Positions 8,509-17,120 of a stretch of 64,000 nucleotides of DNA are shown piece after piece (position 1 is the first letter of the stretch; every line of letters begins with the position of its first letter). The translations under genes and the position numbers were made by a program. The DNA is taken from contig NZ_CP121647.1 in assembly GCF_029714305.1 (NCBI RefSeq), positions 1,818,501 to 1,882,500 of the forward strand, in the 5' to 3' direction. Under the pieces are notes generated by a model. It was not told where the DNA came from and made no database searches. It saw nothing but the letters and a program-made list of their open reading frames with translations. The stretch is from Bradyrhizobium sp. CB3481 (GTDB taxonomy: Bacteria > Pseudomonadota > Alphaproteobacteria > Rhizobiales > Xanthobacteraceae).

Positions 8509-10311
8509 ATGTCGACGAAGGCACTGACGTTTGCGCCAAAAGATGTTTGGATAGCGCGTCGAACCGACGGCACGCTCATATTGAGCTCGCCAATTCAGTT
8601 GGGCGAATGCGATTGGCGCATCACGGACTTCCTTCCGATCTGGGCAAATTCCGTTCCGGATAGAATCTTTCTTGCGCAGCGTAACGCGAAGGGAGGATGG
8701 GACGAAATTACCTATGGCGAGGCCTGGTTGCAGGTTCAGGCGGTCGGTCAAAGCCTGATCGATATGGGTGCCAAGCCGGGTGACAAGCTGGTAGTGCTTT
8801 CGGGCAACTCCATCGAGAACGCGGTAATCTCGTTCGCAGCGATGTCAATCGGGGTAATCCTGGCGCCAATATCGCCAAACTACACGCTGATGCCCGGCGG
8901 CCTGGCCCGCCTCAAGGACGTTGCGGAAGCACTGCGTCCGAATTTCGTTTTTGTTCAGAGCTGTCGCGACTATTCCGCCGGCCGCTCCATTGCCGAATTG
9001 GCAGCCGCGACCTGGATCAGCGTCGATGGCGCGCCGGACACGGTCCCCTTCCAGGCAATGACCGCCATGAACGGGAGTGACGGATTCCAGCGCGCATCAA
9101 GTGCGGTGTCTTGCGACGCCGTCGCAAAGATATTGTTCACGTCCGGTTCGACCGGTTTTCCGAAGGGCGTGCTCAACACCCACCGCATGATGGCGAGCTC
9201 CCTTCAGATGGGTGGCCTGCTGGTGTCGCCTCCGGATACGCCGATCCAGGTCGAGTGGCTGCCATGGCACCACACAATGGGCAGCAACGTGATCCTTCAC
9301 AGCATTCTCAAGAATGGCGGAACGCTCTACATCGACGACGGTCGGCCGCTGCCCCAGCTCTTCCACAAGACGGTCGCCAACCTCAGGGAGATTTCCCCGA
9401 CCGCCATGTTCAACGTGCCTGCCGGCTATAACCTCTTGTGTGATGCGATCGAGAAGGACCCCGAGCTAGGCGCCAGCGTGTTCAAGCGAATGGACAGAAT
9501 GAGCTATGCCGGCGCTGCAATTTCGCAAGGCACGCTCGAAAAGCTCTATCGATTGACGTCCTCAATTACCGGCCGGCGAATCCCCGTCATGTCGGGCTAT
9601 GGCACCACCGAAACGGCGCCAACGATCAGTACGACGCATTGGGCAACCGACCAGCCGGGAGAGATCGGTCTTCCCGCGCCGGGCCTGCAACTGAAGCTGA
9701 TCCCGGTTTCAGATACTTACGAGGCAAGGGTCAAGGGACCCAACGTTACCCCAGGCTATCTTGGAAGGCCGGATTTGACGGAAAAGGCCTTCGACGAGGA
9801 AGGCTTTTATCGCATCGGCGACACTGTTTCGTTTCTGGATCCCGAGAAGCCGGAGCTTGGGCTGCGTTTCACGGGCAGGATTTCCGAAAACTTCAAACTC
9901 GCGAACGGTACGTGGGTCTCGATCGGGAATATGCGCGCAGCGATCCTGGCGGCCACGCGCGGCATGTTGCTGGATGTTGTAATTGCCGGGGAAAATCGTG
10001 AATCGTGTGCGCTGCTCTGCTGGTTGAATCCGACCGAGGCTGCGCGGATTTCGAAGAGTCCAGGCTCAGATCTGACCTGCGACGCCGATGTGGTCGAATT
10101 TTTGAAGGAACGTTTTCGGGAATACAATGAAGCCGTTGGAAGCAGCGAAAGAATCTGCTCGTTCTCCTTGTTGAGGGAGCCGGCGTCAATGGCAGCAGGG
10201 GAAATCACCGACAAGGCCTACGTCAATCAACGTGCTGTGCTGAAGCATCGTGCCGAACAGGTCGAGCGCCTCTACTGCAACGAAGCAAGTCAAGATGTGA
10301 TACGCGTCTAA
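8509..10311 (+). CDS. Feruloyl-CoA synthase-like AMP-dependent acyl-CoA ligase
   Basis: A 600-residue ANL-superfamily adenylate-forming enzyme. The P-loop-like ILFTSGSTGFPKG motif lies at about 208-220 and the GYGTTETAPT motif at about 364. Length and N-terminal region (a lead-in before DFLPIWANSVPDRIFLAQR) fit the feruloyl-CoA synthase subgroup. It would activate a carboxylic acid, possibly a phenylpropanoid, to its CoA thioester using ATP. AAGGAGAT precedes the ATG. It follows the binding protein on the same strand after 166 bp and probably forms an uptake-activation unit with it. The C-terminal domain lacks a clear canonical catalytic Lys motif that I can point to, so substrate and activity are uncertain. 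Confidence 0.85.
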   Translation: MSTKALTFAPKDVWIARRTDGTLILSSPIQLGECDWRITDFLPIWANSVPDRIFLAQRNAKGGWDEITYGEAWLQVQAVGQSLIDMGAKPGDKLVVLSGNSIENAVISFAAMSIGVILAPISPNYTLMPGGLARLKDVAEALRPNFVFVQSCRDYSAGRSIAELAAATWISVDGAPDTVPFQAMTAMNGSDGFQRASSAVSCDAVAKILFTSGSTGFPKGVLNTHRMMASSLQMGGLLVSPPDTPIQVEWLPWHHTMGSNVILHSILKNGGTLYIDDGRPLPQLFHKTVANLREISPTAMFNVPAGYNLLCDAIEKDPELGASVFKRMDRMSYAGAAISQGTLEKLYRLTSSITGRRIPVMSGYGTTETAPTISTTHWATDQPGEIGLPAPGLQLKLIPVSDTYEARVKGPNVTPGYLGRPDLTEKAFDEEGFYRIGDTVSFLDPEKPELGLRFTGRISENFKLANGTWVSIGNMRAAILAATRGMLLDVVIAGENRESCALLCWLNPTEAARISKSPGSDLTCDADVVEFLKERFREYNEAVGSSERICSFSLLREPASMAAGEITDKAYVNQRAVLKHRAEQVERLYCNEASQDVIRV

Positions 10312-10435
10312 AGGCGAGTTCAGCCGTTCGCGACCTTCCCGCATGTCGGGCCCGCCAGATGGCGCGTGCGGATAATCCCCAGCTGCAAATTGCCAGAGCG
10401 AGGCTTGCGACGTCATATCCCGGCTGCGCGCGACC

Positions 10436-10951
10436 TCAAGCGGCTGCTTTGCGGCGCGCCTTGGCCTTCGGACTAGCGGGCACCTTTGCCGCTGGCGTGC
10501 TTCGGGCACCGGGGCCGGGATGCGTATGAACCTCCTTGGCCGAAAGCGGCTCGCCGCATTCGGAACACACCATCACCGGATCGAAGTTCTTTCCGCATTT
10601 GCGGTGCTGGTGCAGCAAGGGTCGCCCGCGTTCGTCGACCATGTGCGTGTCGCCCCAATGCACAATCGCCATCATGATCGGATAGAGATCGAGTCCCTTC
10701 TGAGTGAGGATGTATTCATGCCGCTTGGGCGACTCCTGATAGGGAATGCGGCGCAGGACACCGAGCCGGACCAGTTTCTTCAGTCGCTCCGCGAGCAAAT
10801 GCCGCGTGATCCCAAGTGCGGACTGAAATCCTTCGAAGCGGCGGGTTCGCAGGAAGCACTCCCGCAGGATCAAAAGGGTCCAGCGGTCGCCGATCACGCC
10901 GATGGTGCGGGCCATCGAACATGGTTCTTCTTCCAGTTGATCCCATCTCAT
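10436..10951 (-). CDS. HxlR-family transcriptional regulator with Cys-rich tail
   Basis: A 171-residue winged-helix HxlR regulator. The signature CSMARTIGVIGDRWTLLILR lies at residues 11-30, with the conserved N-terminal Cys at 11 that serves redox sensing in some HxlR proteins. Wing residues RHEYILTQKGLDLYP follow at about 77-91. The C-terminus is extended: Cys119, Cys129 and Cys132 with nearby His115 and His117 look like a small metal-binding knuckle, then a basic Lys/Arg/Ala tail. I prefer the ATG at 10951, preceded by GGAG; an in-frame ATG at 11020 overlaps an operator-like palindrome and lacks a ribosome site. It is divergent from the isomerase gene at 11191, and is the best candidate for the factor that binds AGTTC-N7-GAACT. 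Confidence 0.88.
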   Translation of the reverse strand: MRWDQLEEEPCSMARTIGVIGDRWTLLILRECFLRTRRFEGFQSALGITRHLLAERLKKLVRLGVLRRIPYQESPKRHEYILTQKGLDLYPIMMAIVHWGDTHMVDERGRPLLHQHRKCGKNFDPVMVCSECGEPLSAKEVHTHPGPGARSTPAAKVPASPKAKARRKAAA

Positions 10952-11017
10952 TCCTGCTCTCCGGTCTTCCGCGCTCGTTCTGCTCGAATCGTCAAGGGGG
11001 CTTTTTGGTTCCGCTAC

Positions 11018-11034
11018 CATTCTAGTTAGGTACT
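11018..11034. promoter_or_regulatory. Operator-like palindrome, site C
   Basis: On the minus strand this reads AGTAC-CTAACTA-GAATG, a degenerate copy of AGTTC-N7-GAACT. It lies upstream of the HxlR gene and suggests autoregulation. Confidence 0.5.
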
Positions 11035-11088
11035 AAACTCCAAACAATCCCCTTGCGTTCGCGTCAAATCAGGAAAATCCAGCATGAT

Positions 11089-11117
11089 TTGACAGTTCGA
11101 TTTTAGAACTGTAAAAG
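11089..11117 (+). promoter_or_regulatory. Promoter with AGTTC-N7-GAACT operator (site B)
   Basis: TTGACA at 11089-11094 and TAAAAG at 11112-11117 are 17 bp apart. The spacer holds AGTTC-GATTTTA-GAACT (11094-11110), whose arms extend to ACAGTTC/GAACTGT. It is the best promoter-like member of the series and faces the isomerase gene at 11191. Confidence 0.7.
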
Positions 11118-11190
11118 AAGGTGGCAAACTTGGGTTCACCCTGCTGATCGTCGAACCTGACCAACAACGCGCTCTCCGGGAGGAGTCGAC

Positions 11191-11823
11191 ATGCCCCTGA
11201 AGGTAGAATTCCAGTTCGATTTCGGCAGTCCTAACGCTTATTTGGCGGAACTTGCCATTCCGGGAATGGAGCGGCGCACCGGCGTGAAATTCGAGTATGT
11301 CCCGGTTCTGCTCGGCGGCATCTATAAGGCGACGGGCAACATGTCGCCGTTCGATTCACTTCGCGGCATCAAGAACAAGCCGGAATACCAGGCGCTGGAG
11401 ACCCAGCGCTTCATTCGCCGCCATAACGCAACGAAATTCCGGCAAAATCCGTTCTTTCCGGTCAACACGCTGGTGCTGATGCGGGGCGCTGTCGCCGCCC
11501 AGTTCGAAGGCGTATTCGAGCCCTATTTCCGTGCCGCCTACCATCATATGTGGGAGGAGCCGAAGAAAATGGATGATCCCGAAATCTTCCGGAACGCGTT
11601 TATTTCGTCAGGCGTCGATATCGACAGGTTGATTGCCCGCGCCCAACAGGATGACGTCAAGAAGAGGCTGATCGATCTGACCAACGACGCGGTCAGCCGG
11701 GGAGCATTCGGCTCACCGACCTTCTTCGTCGGAAAGGAAATGTTCTTCGGCAAGGACCAGCTCCGCGACGTCGAGGAGTCGATCGTCGAGCAGACGCGTC
11801 AGGCTGTTCCCAAGACGGCGTAG
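11191..11823 (+). CDS. DsbA-fold 2-hydroxychromene-2-carboxylate isomerase-like protein (GST kappa family)
   Basis: A 210-residue thioredoxin-fold protein. The N-terminal FQFDFGSPNAYLAE has the FGSP pattern of HCCA isomerases, where Ser replaces the DsbA redox Cys and interacts with glutathione. The cis-Pro loop GAFGSPTFFVG lies near residue 175. HCCA isomerases act in naphthalene-type ring degradation with glutathione, but many homologues have unknown substrates. GGGAGGAG precedes the ATG. It starts a run that continues with the CoA transferase (67 bp later). A GST gene and a glutaredoxin in the same region point to glutathione-linked chemistry. Confidence 0.85.
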   Translation: MPLKVEFQFDFGSPNAYLAELAIPGMERRTGVKFEYVPVLLGGIYKATGNMSPFDSLRGIKNKPEYQALETQRFIRRHNATKFRQNPFFPVNTLVLMRGAVAAQFEGVFEPYFRAAYHHMWEEPKKMDDPEIFRNAFISSGVDIDRLIARAQQDDVKKRLIDLTNDAVSRGAFGSPTFFVGKEMFFGKDQLRDVEESIVEQTRQAVPKTA

Positions 11824-11890
11824 AATTGAGCGCTTGACCGATAATCGAAGTTCGGCTCGGGTTCAGAATAACAAAATACAGGGGAGTGCC

Positions 11891-13090
11891 ATGCCTGGTC
11901 CGCTCAATGGTGTTCGTGTCCTCGATTTGACCGGCGTTGTCTCGGGCCCGTTCGCGACGATGTTTCTGGCGGATCAGGGCGCCGACGTGCTGAAGATCGA
12001 ACCGATCGGCGGCGATATTACCCGCCGCAGCCGTGCCACCATCGACAAGGATGGCGAGTTCTCGGCGCTATTCATTTCGTCGAATCGCGGCAAGCGTTCG
12101 CTGTCGATCGACGTCAAGAGCGCGGCCGGACGCGAGGTTCTCGGCAAGCTGGTCGCGCAGTCCGACGTGCTGGTACAGAACTTCCGGCCCGGTACCATGG
12201 AGCGCCTCGGTCTTGGCGTGGAGGAGTTGCGCCGCCGTAATCCGCGTCTGATCTATGTCTCGATCAGCGGCGTCGGCGATACCGGCCCATACGTGAAGAA
12301 GCGCGTCTACGACCCGATCATTCAGGGCTTGTCAGGCTTCGCCGATGTCCAGTCGCAGCCGGTCACCAACCGTCCGCAGATGATCCGGACGATCGTATGC
12401 GACAAGACCACCGCGGTGTTCACCGCCCAAGCGGTGGCGGCGGCGCTCTATGCCCGCGAGAAGACCGGGCAGGGCGATCATATCCAGGTTGCGATGCTGG
12501 ATGCGATGATCTCCTATTTGTGGCCGGAAGGCATGATGCAGTACACGGTGGTGGGAGCCGAGGCGGCCGCCACCGATCCCAACGACCGGCCGGATCTCGT
12601 GTTCAAGACCAGCGATGGCTACATCACCGCTGGCACCATCTCGGATTCCGAATGGCAGGGGTTTTGCCGGGCCACCGGCGATCCCGAACTTGCGAAGGAT
12701 CCGCGGTTTGCGACCCCCTCGGTGCGCTCGGTCAATGCCACCGCGCGCATCAACAAGATGGCGGAGTATATCGGGCAGCACACCACGGCCGAATGGCTGG
12801 AGCGCCTCGACGCCGCCGACGTGCCTTGCGCGCCGATCCTGCGCCGCAGCGAAATCATTCACAACGAGCAGGTGGTCGCACGCGAGATCATCGTGGAATT
12901 CGATCAGCCGAAAGTTGGGCGGGTGCGGCAGCCAAAGCCGGCGGCTCGCTTCGAAGTCAATGAGGCCGCAATCGGTGGACCGGCTCCCCGGGTCGGCGAG
13001 CACTCGCGTGATGTCTTACGCGAACTGGGGTACGACGACAGCGCGATCGACAGGATGGTTGCCGAGCGCAGCGTGCGCGTGGCCGTCTGA
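11891..13090 (+). CDS. Family III CoA transferase (CaiB/BaiF)
   Basis: A 399-residue family III CoA transferase. Visible marks are the start PLNGVRVLDLTGVVSGPFATM, DQGADVLKIEP, NRGKRSLSIDVKS, and QNFRPGTMERLG preceding the catalytic-Asp region. These enzymes move CoA between a CoA ester and a carboxylate through an aspartyl-CoA intermediate. I chose the ATG at 11891, which follows GGGGAG; the open frame extends 57 bp further. It probably shares the site B promoter with the isomerase. A paralogue is encoded at 24472. The acceptor acid is unknown. Confidence 0.9.
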   Translation: MPGPLNGVRVLDLTGVVSGPFATMFLADQGADVLKIEPIGGDITRRSRATIDKDGEFSALFISSNRGKRSLSIDVKSAAGREVLGKLVAQSDVLVQNFRPGTMERLGLGVEELRRRNPRLIYVSISGVGDTGPYVKKRVYDPIIQGLSGFADVQSQPVTNRPQMIRTIVCDKTTAVFTAQAVAAALYAREKTGQGDHIQVAMLDAMISYLWPEGMMQYTVVGAEAAATDPNDRPDLVFKTSDGYITAGTISDSEWQGFCRATGDPELAKDPRFATPSVRSVNATARINKMAEYIGQHTTAEWLERLDAADVPCAPILRRSEIIHNEQVVAREIIVEFDQPKVGRVRQPKPAARFEVNEAAIGGPAPRVGEHSRDVLRELGYDDSAIDRMVAERSVRVAV

Positions 13091-13127
13091 GCCCCAAGCA
13101 TCTCGGAGCGGCGAGTGGCTCTCAGAC
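13085..13127. terminator. Possible stem between convergent genes
   Basis: GTCTGAG at 13085-13091 and CTCAGAC at 13121-13127 are perfect complements with a 29-nt loop, spanning the stops of the CoA transferase and the GST. There is no T-run, so an intrinsic terminator is doubtful. Confidence 0.3.
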
Positions 13128-13805
13128 TCCGGCCGTCGTCTGCGTGATCGGTGCAAGCGGAACGTTCGCTGCGACGGCTCGCCGATAGGCCTCGCGGCTT
13201 TGGATGCGTTCAAGGTAGGGGCGCGCGTTGTCGCAAATTCCAACTCCGTACGCGATGGCCCAATCCAGGCACGTCGTAAGCAGGATGTCGGCACTGGTGA
13301 AGCGGTCACCCATCAGGAACTGCCGGCCGTCTGCCAGCGCGACCTCGACGTGTCGGAGTTGCTGCCGGAAGTATTCGCCCGCCTGGGCGACGACTTCGGG
13401 TGCTACTCCATAGATATGTCCTAAGGCGTCTGCACGATGGCGGCGCATGACGTAAAGGCTCGTAGAATCGAGTTCGGCCACGATAAAGAAGCACCATTCC
13501 AGCCACGCGGCGAATTCGCGCTGCGTCTCGGGGATCAGCGAGCGATCTGGCGTTGAGTAGGTCCGCGACAGATAGGCGACAATCGCGGCGCTTTCACCGA
13601 TGCAGAAGTCGCCGTCCTGCAATAGGGGAATCTTCTGGCGGGGATTGAGCTTGGTGTATTCGGCCGTCTTGGTCTCGCCTGTTCGCGGCCCGATCGGCCT
13701 GATCTTGTAGGTCAGGCCGAGTTCATGCATCGCCCAGTGCGCACGAATGGTCCGGCTTGTTCCAACGCCCCAGAGGGTAAGATCGGGTGCTCCGCTCATC
13801 ACCAT
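13122..13805 (-). CDS. Glutathione S-transferase
   Basis: A 227-residue GST. The N-terminal thioredoxin-like domain has TLWGVGTSRTIRAHWAMHEL, the KIPLLQDGDFCIGESAAIVAYL stretch (described here in part: cis-Pro in KIPLL, Glu-Ser for glutathione binding), and an all-helical C-terminal domain follows. It would conjugate or transfer glutathione; the role in this pathway is unknown. It overlaps the stop of the upstream SDR by a few bases (start ATG at 13805; an alternative at 13799), so the two are one operon on the minus strand. Confidence 0.9.
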   Translation of the reverse strand: MVMSGAPDLTLWGVGTSRTIRAHWAMHELGLTYKIRPIGPRTGETKTAEYTKLNPRQKIPLLQDGDFCIGESAAIVAYLSRTYSTPDRSLIPETQREFAAWLEWCFFIVAELDSTSLYVMRRHRADALGHIYGVAPEVVAQAGEYFRQQLRHVEVALADGRQFLMGDRFTSADILLTTCLDWAIAYGVGICDNARPYLERIQSREAYRRAVAANVPLAPITQTTAGV

Positions 13806-14542
13806 TTCTCCACGGACGGACGAAGATCGAGTTCATGAGTCCAGCCGTCTCGGCTCTGCTGATGGGCGAACCAGTACGCCTCGGCGATGGAGGACGTCTT
13901 CGTCAAGCTGTCCGGTGGGATCTCGCTTGCCTCGATTCCCTTTGCCGCCTTCATGCGCTGATGGATGGCTTCGCTATCCACGCCGGCGTCGATGATGAGA
14001 TGGACCACGTGAATGTTCTTCGGCCCCAGTTCGCGCGCCATGGCTTGGGCGACTGCGCGAAGTCCGAATTTCGCCGAAGAAAATGCCGCAAAGCCTTGGC
14101 CGCCCCGGACGCTGGCAGTTGCGCCCGTAAAGAGAATGGTGCCGCGTCCGCGCGGAACCATGACGCGCGCGGCCTCGCGCCCGACGAGGAATCCGGCGTA
14201 ACAGGCCAGTTCCCACGCCTTGAAGAATAGCTTCTCCGTGGTGTCCACCAAGGGCTTGCTGACATTCGATCCCGCGTTGAAAAGGCAGACCTCGATCGGG
14301 CCAATGTTGCGTTCGATGTCGGAGAAAAGCTTTTGAATCTCGGCTTCCTGACGCGCGTCAACGCTGAAAGCGTGAACAGCATGGCCCGCGGCGCTGAGCT
14401 CATCGACCAGCCTTTGGGATTTGGCCGCGTCACGCCGGCAGATACAAACCGTGTATCCGCCCTTGGCAAAACGCCGCGCGACCGCCGCGCCGATCGCGTC
14501 CCCTGCGCCCACCAGTATCGCTACACCGCGAGTGCCCACCAT
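13799..14542 (-). CDS. Short-chain dehydrogenase/reductase
   Basis: A 247-residue SDR. The cofactor site begins AILVGAGDAIGAAVARRFA, with GAGDAIG in place of the classical TGxxxGIG. The NAG motif appears as FNAGSN, and a catalytic Ser is likely in GATASVRGG. The usual YxxxK pair is not standard: FAAFSSAKFGLRA has Phe or Ser where Tyr normally stands, with Lys conserved. This matches the paralogue at 16351, which also has a non-standard site, so both may be a divergent subfamily. It leads the SDR-GST operon, divergent from the ligase at 14765, with an operator-like palindrome 15 bp upstream. Confidence 0.87.
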   Translation of the reverse strand: MVGTRGVAILVGAGDAIGAAVARRFAKGGYTVCICRRDAAKSQRLVDELSAAGHAVHAFSVDARQEAEIQKLFSDIERNIGPIEVCLFNAGSNVSKPLVDTTEKLFFKAWELACYAGFLVGREAARVMVPRGRGTILFTGATASVRGGQGFAAFSSAKFGLRAVAQAMARELGPKNIHVVHLIIDAGVDSEAIHQRMKAAKGIEASEIPPDSLTKTSSIAEAYWFAHQQSRDGWTHELDLRPSVEKW

Positions 14543-14556
14543 TTTCGTTTCCTTTA

Positions 14557-14573
14557 AGTTCTAATTTGGTACT
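14557..14573. promoter_or_regulatory. Operator-like palindrome, site E
   Basis: AGTTC-TAATTTG-GTACT, one mismatch from the AGTTC-N7-GAACT consensus, 15 bp upstream of the SDR start. Its minus-strand form closely matches site C at 11018. Confidence 0.5.
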
Positions 14574-14682
14574 TATAGCTACCGCCGATTGGCTGAATTG
14601 TAAACGAACTTTCTACAGTCCTAGGGAAAGTGGCAACATTACTGCCTCTTCTGTCATTGTCCGTGGATGCGCGAAATAGCAA

Positions 14683-14711
14683 TTGACGAGTTCTAAAAAA
14701 GAACGTTAACT
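14683..14711 (+). promoter_or_regulatory. Promoter with AGTTC-N7-GAACG operator (site D)
   Basis: TTGACG (14683-14688) and TTAACT (14706-14711) are separated by exactly 17 bp, and the spacer is AGTTC-TAAAAAA-GAACG. It points toward the ligase gene and has the same design as sites A and B. Confidence 0.7.
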
Positions 14712-14764
14712 TTGGCTCGAGTTCGCGACGGCAAAGGCGACGTTTTTTGATCGGGAGGTTGGTG

Positions 14765-16354
14765 GTGGCGGGTCCGTCAAGGGCGGTCGATATCGGCGAG
14801 ATTGCTGCAGGGCTGCCCCGCCGCATCCACGACGTCGTGGCTCACCGTGCCGCCCATGCCCCAGGCCGAGTCGCCTTGATCGAAGAGGGCGCCGCCTGGA
14901 GCTATGGCGAGCTGGATAGGCGAGCTACCGATATTGCCACCGCTCTCTCCTCGCTCGGGCTGCGAGCGGGTGATCGCATGATTATTGTCAGCGAAAACTG
15001 CATTCCGCTGGTGGCCTTGCTGCTGGCAGCGAGCCGACTTGACGCCTGGGCGATCGTCGCCAACCCAGGATTATCGGCACGCGAACTGGACCGGATTCGC
15101 GATCATAGCGGCGCTCGTCGAATGTTCTTTACGTCGAGTGTCTCGAAAGAGGCTGCTGCCCATGCCTCGCGCCTGGGAGCAAAGAACCGGCAGTTGGGGC
15201 CTCTGCCAGGGATCGGCGTTGGGCCGCTCGACGAACATGCGACCGTCGAACCGGTGGAAATTGGTGCGTCAAAGCAAGTCGCGGCTTTGATCTACACTGC
15301 GGGAACGACGGGAACGTCCAAGGGCGTGATGCTCTCGCACGATAACCTGTTGATCAGCGCCAAGGCGGCCGCGCATTTCCGCAACATGGATCATGATGAT
15401 AAGGTCTACCTGGTGTTGCCGATCTCGCATATCGTCGGCCTCTCGCTCCTGATCATGACCCTGATGGTCGGCGGCACCGTGCGCCTGGCCAGCCGATCCG
15501 ATCCTGCCATGCTTGCCAAGGCGCTGGTCGATGAAGGCATTACGATGCTCGATGGCGCGTCGGCGACTTACCAAGGTCTGCTCGAATACAAGAATATCGC
15601 AGGTCTGAAGCAGGTTGCCCGCGGCGCATTGCGTTTGATCGCCGTTTCTGGTTCCTCCCTCGATCTCAATCTGAAAAGGGGCGTAGAGCGGGAGTTTGGT
15701 TTACCTCTGCTGAACGGCTATGGGACCACCGAATGCTCATCAGGGATATCTGCCGTGCGCTTCGACGCGCCGCGGTTCGATGATGCGGTGGGTGCGCTGC
15801 TGCCGGGAGTTGCAGCACGGGTCAGAACGCTCGATGGCATACCGCTGTCAAGAGGAGAGGTCGGCGAGCTTCACGTGCGCGGACGCAGCGTGATGCGCGG
15901 CTACTATCGTGCGCCAGACCTGACGGCGAGGGTGATGGATACCGAGCGCTGGTTCAACACGGGCGATCTCGCGCGCTTCGAGGGCGATTGCCTCCACATC
16001 GTCGGCCGTAGCAAGGAGATGATAGGCGCGATCTCTGCCGGCATTGAGGCGATCCTCAATGCGCACAAACATGTGCATTCGTCCGTCGTCGGCCAGGCTC
16101 TCACCGGCAACGGAGAACTTGTCGCTTTCGTGCGGCCGTTGCCAGGATCGCGCATCAAGCCGATCGATCTGATGGAAGCCATCAAACCTCGGCTTACCTC
16201 CTATATTCGGCCGCCGAAGATCATTGTTGTCGACGTCTTGCCGGGAAGCTCAACCGGCAAGATCCGCGAGCACGAGCTTGCCGGCTGTCTGCGAGCCGAT
16301 CGAACTGCCGCCAAGCAGGCGGCGAAACTCCACCGACGAACTCACTTGACGTGA
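14765..16354 (+). CDS. AMP-dependent acyl-CoA ligase
   Basis: A roughly 529-residue adenylate-forming ligase. The ALIYTAGTTGTSKGVMLSH P-loop motif lies about residue 172, NGYGTTECSSG about 318, and the C-terminal GSSTGKIREHEL supplies the catalytic Lys. It should make a CoA thioester of an unidentified acid. The open frame begins with TTG at 14747, but GGGAGG at 14753-14758 favours a GTG start at 14765 (or 14762). It leads a long plus-strand run of catabolic genes to 25737 and overlaps the next SDR start. Confidence 0.9.
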   Translation: MAGPSRAVDIGEIAAGLPRRIHDVVAHRAAHAPGRVALIEEGAAWSYGELDRRATDIATALSSLGLRAGDRMIIVSENCIPLVALLLAASRLDAWAIVANPGLSARELDRIRDHSGARRMFFTSSVSKEAAAHASRLGAKNRQLGPLPGIGVGPLDEHATVEPVEIGASKQVAALIYTAGTTGTSKGVMLSHDNLLISAKAAAHFRNMDHDDKVYLVLPISHIVGLSLLIMTLMVGGTVRLASRSDPAMLAKALVDEGITMLDGASATYQGLLEYKNIAGLKQVARGALRLIAVSGSSLDLNLKRGVEREFGLPLLNGYGTTECSSGISAVRFDAPRFDDAVGALLPGVAARVRTLDGIPLSRGEVGELHVRGRSVMRGYYRAPDLTARVMDTERWFNTGDLARFEGDCLHIVGRSKEMIGAISAGIEAILNAHKHVHSSVVGQALTGNGELVAFVRPLPGSRIKPIDLMEAIKPRLTSYIRPPKIIVVDVLPGSSTGKIREHELAGCLRADRTAAKQAAKLHRRTHLT

Positions 16355-17106
16355 CCGGGAGAAGACCTTTGCAAAAGAGAAACGCAACCGTGGCCGTGAT
16401 CGGCGCCGGTGACTATATCGGCGGCGAGATCGCGAAGAAGTTCGCCTCAGAGGGGTTTACAGTATTTGCCGGGCGCCGCAACGGCGCCAAGCTCGAACCG
16501 CTCGTCAAGGAGATCGAAGAGGCCGGCGGCGAAATTCATGCGCGCTCGCTCGACGCACGCAAGGAGGAGGAGATCATCTCGTTCCTTGGCGATGCAGATA
16601 AGCATGCGCCGCTCGAGGTGTGCATCTTCAACATCGGCGCCAATGTCAACTTTCCCATTCTGGAAACCACCGAGCGCGTGTTTCGCAAGGTCTGGGAAAT
16701 GGCTTGCTACTCGGGCTTTCTTGCCGGCCGGGAGGCGGCGCGATTGATGTTGCCCCGGGGCAAAGGCAATATCTTCTTCACCGGGGCAACGGCAAGCTTG
16801 CGGGGCGGAAGCGGCTATGCGGCCTTTGCCAGTGCAAAGTTCGGTCTGCGAGCTGTCGCACAGGCGACCGCCCGCGAGTTGGGGCCCAAGAACATCCACG
16901 TGGCGCATCTCATCATCGATTCCGGCGTCGACACCGAATGGGTGCGTCAGCGGCGGATCGAAGCGCTCGGCCCGACCGCGCTTGATAATCCCGATGCATT
17001 GATGCCGCCGTCCTCGGTCGCCGAATCCTATTGGCTGCTCTATCAGCAGCCCAAAAGCGCCTGGACCTTCGAGCTGGAGATCCGTCCGTTCGGCGAGAAA
17101 TGGTAG
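16351..17106 (+). CDS. Short-chain dehydrogenase/reductase
   Basis: A 251-residue SDR, paralogous to the minus-strand SDR at 13799: both carry AGDxIG near the N-terminus, FTGATAS around residue 140, and a GYAAFASAKFGLRAVAQ segment. The usual catalytic Tyr of YxxxK is replaced, with Lys kept, so a classical alcohol dehydrogenase mechanism is not assured. GTG at 16351 overlaps the ligase stop; a TTG at 16369 preceded by GGGAGA is an alternative start. It lies inside the ligase-dehydrogenase-thiolase operon. Confidence 0.88.
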   Translation: MTGRRPLQKRNATVAVIGAGDYIGGEIAKKFASEGFTVFAGRRNGAKLEPLVKEIEEAGGEIHARSLDARKEEEIISFLGDADKHAPLEVCIFNIGANVNFPILETTERVFRKVWEMACYSGFLAGREAARLMLPRGKGNIFFTGATASLRGGSGYAAFASAKFGLRAVAQATARELGPKNIHVAHLIIDSGVDTEWVRQRRIEALGPTALDNPDALMPPSSVAESYWLLYQQPKSAWTFELEIRPFGEKW

Positions 17107-17120
17107 CGGAGCCTCGCACG

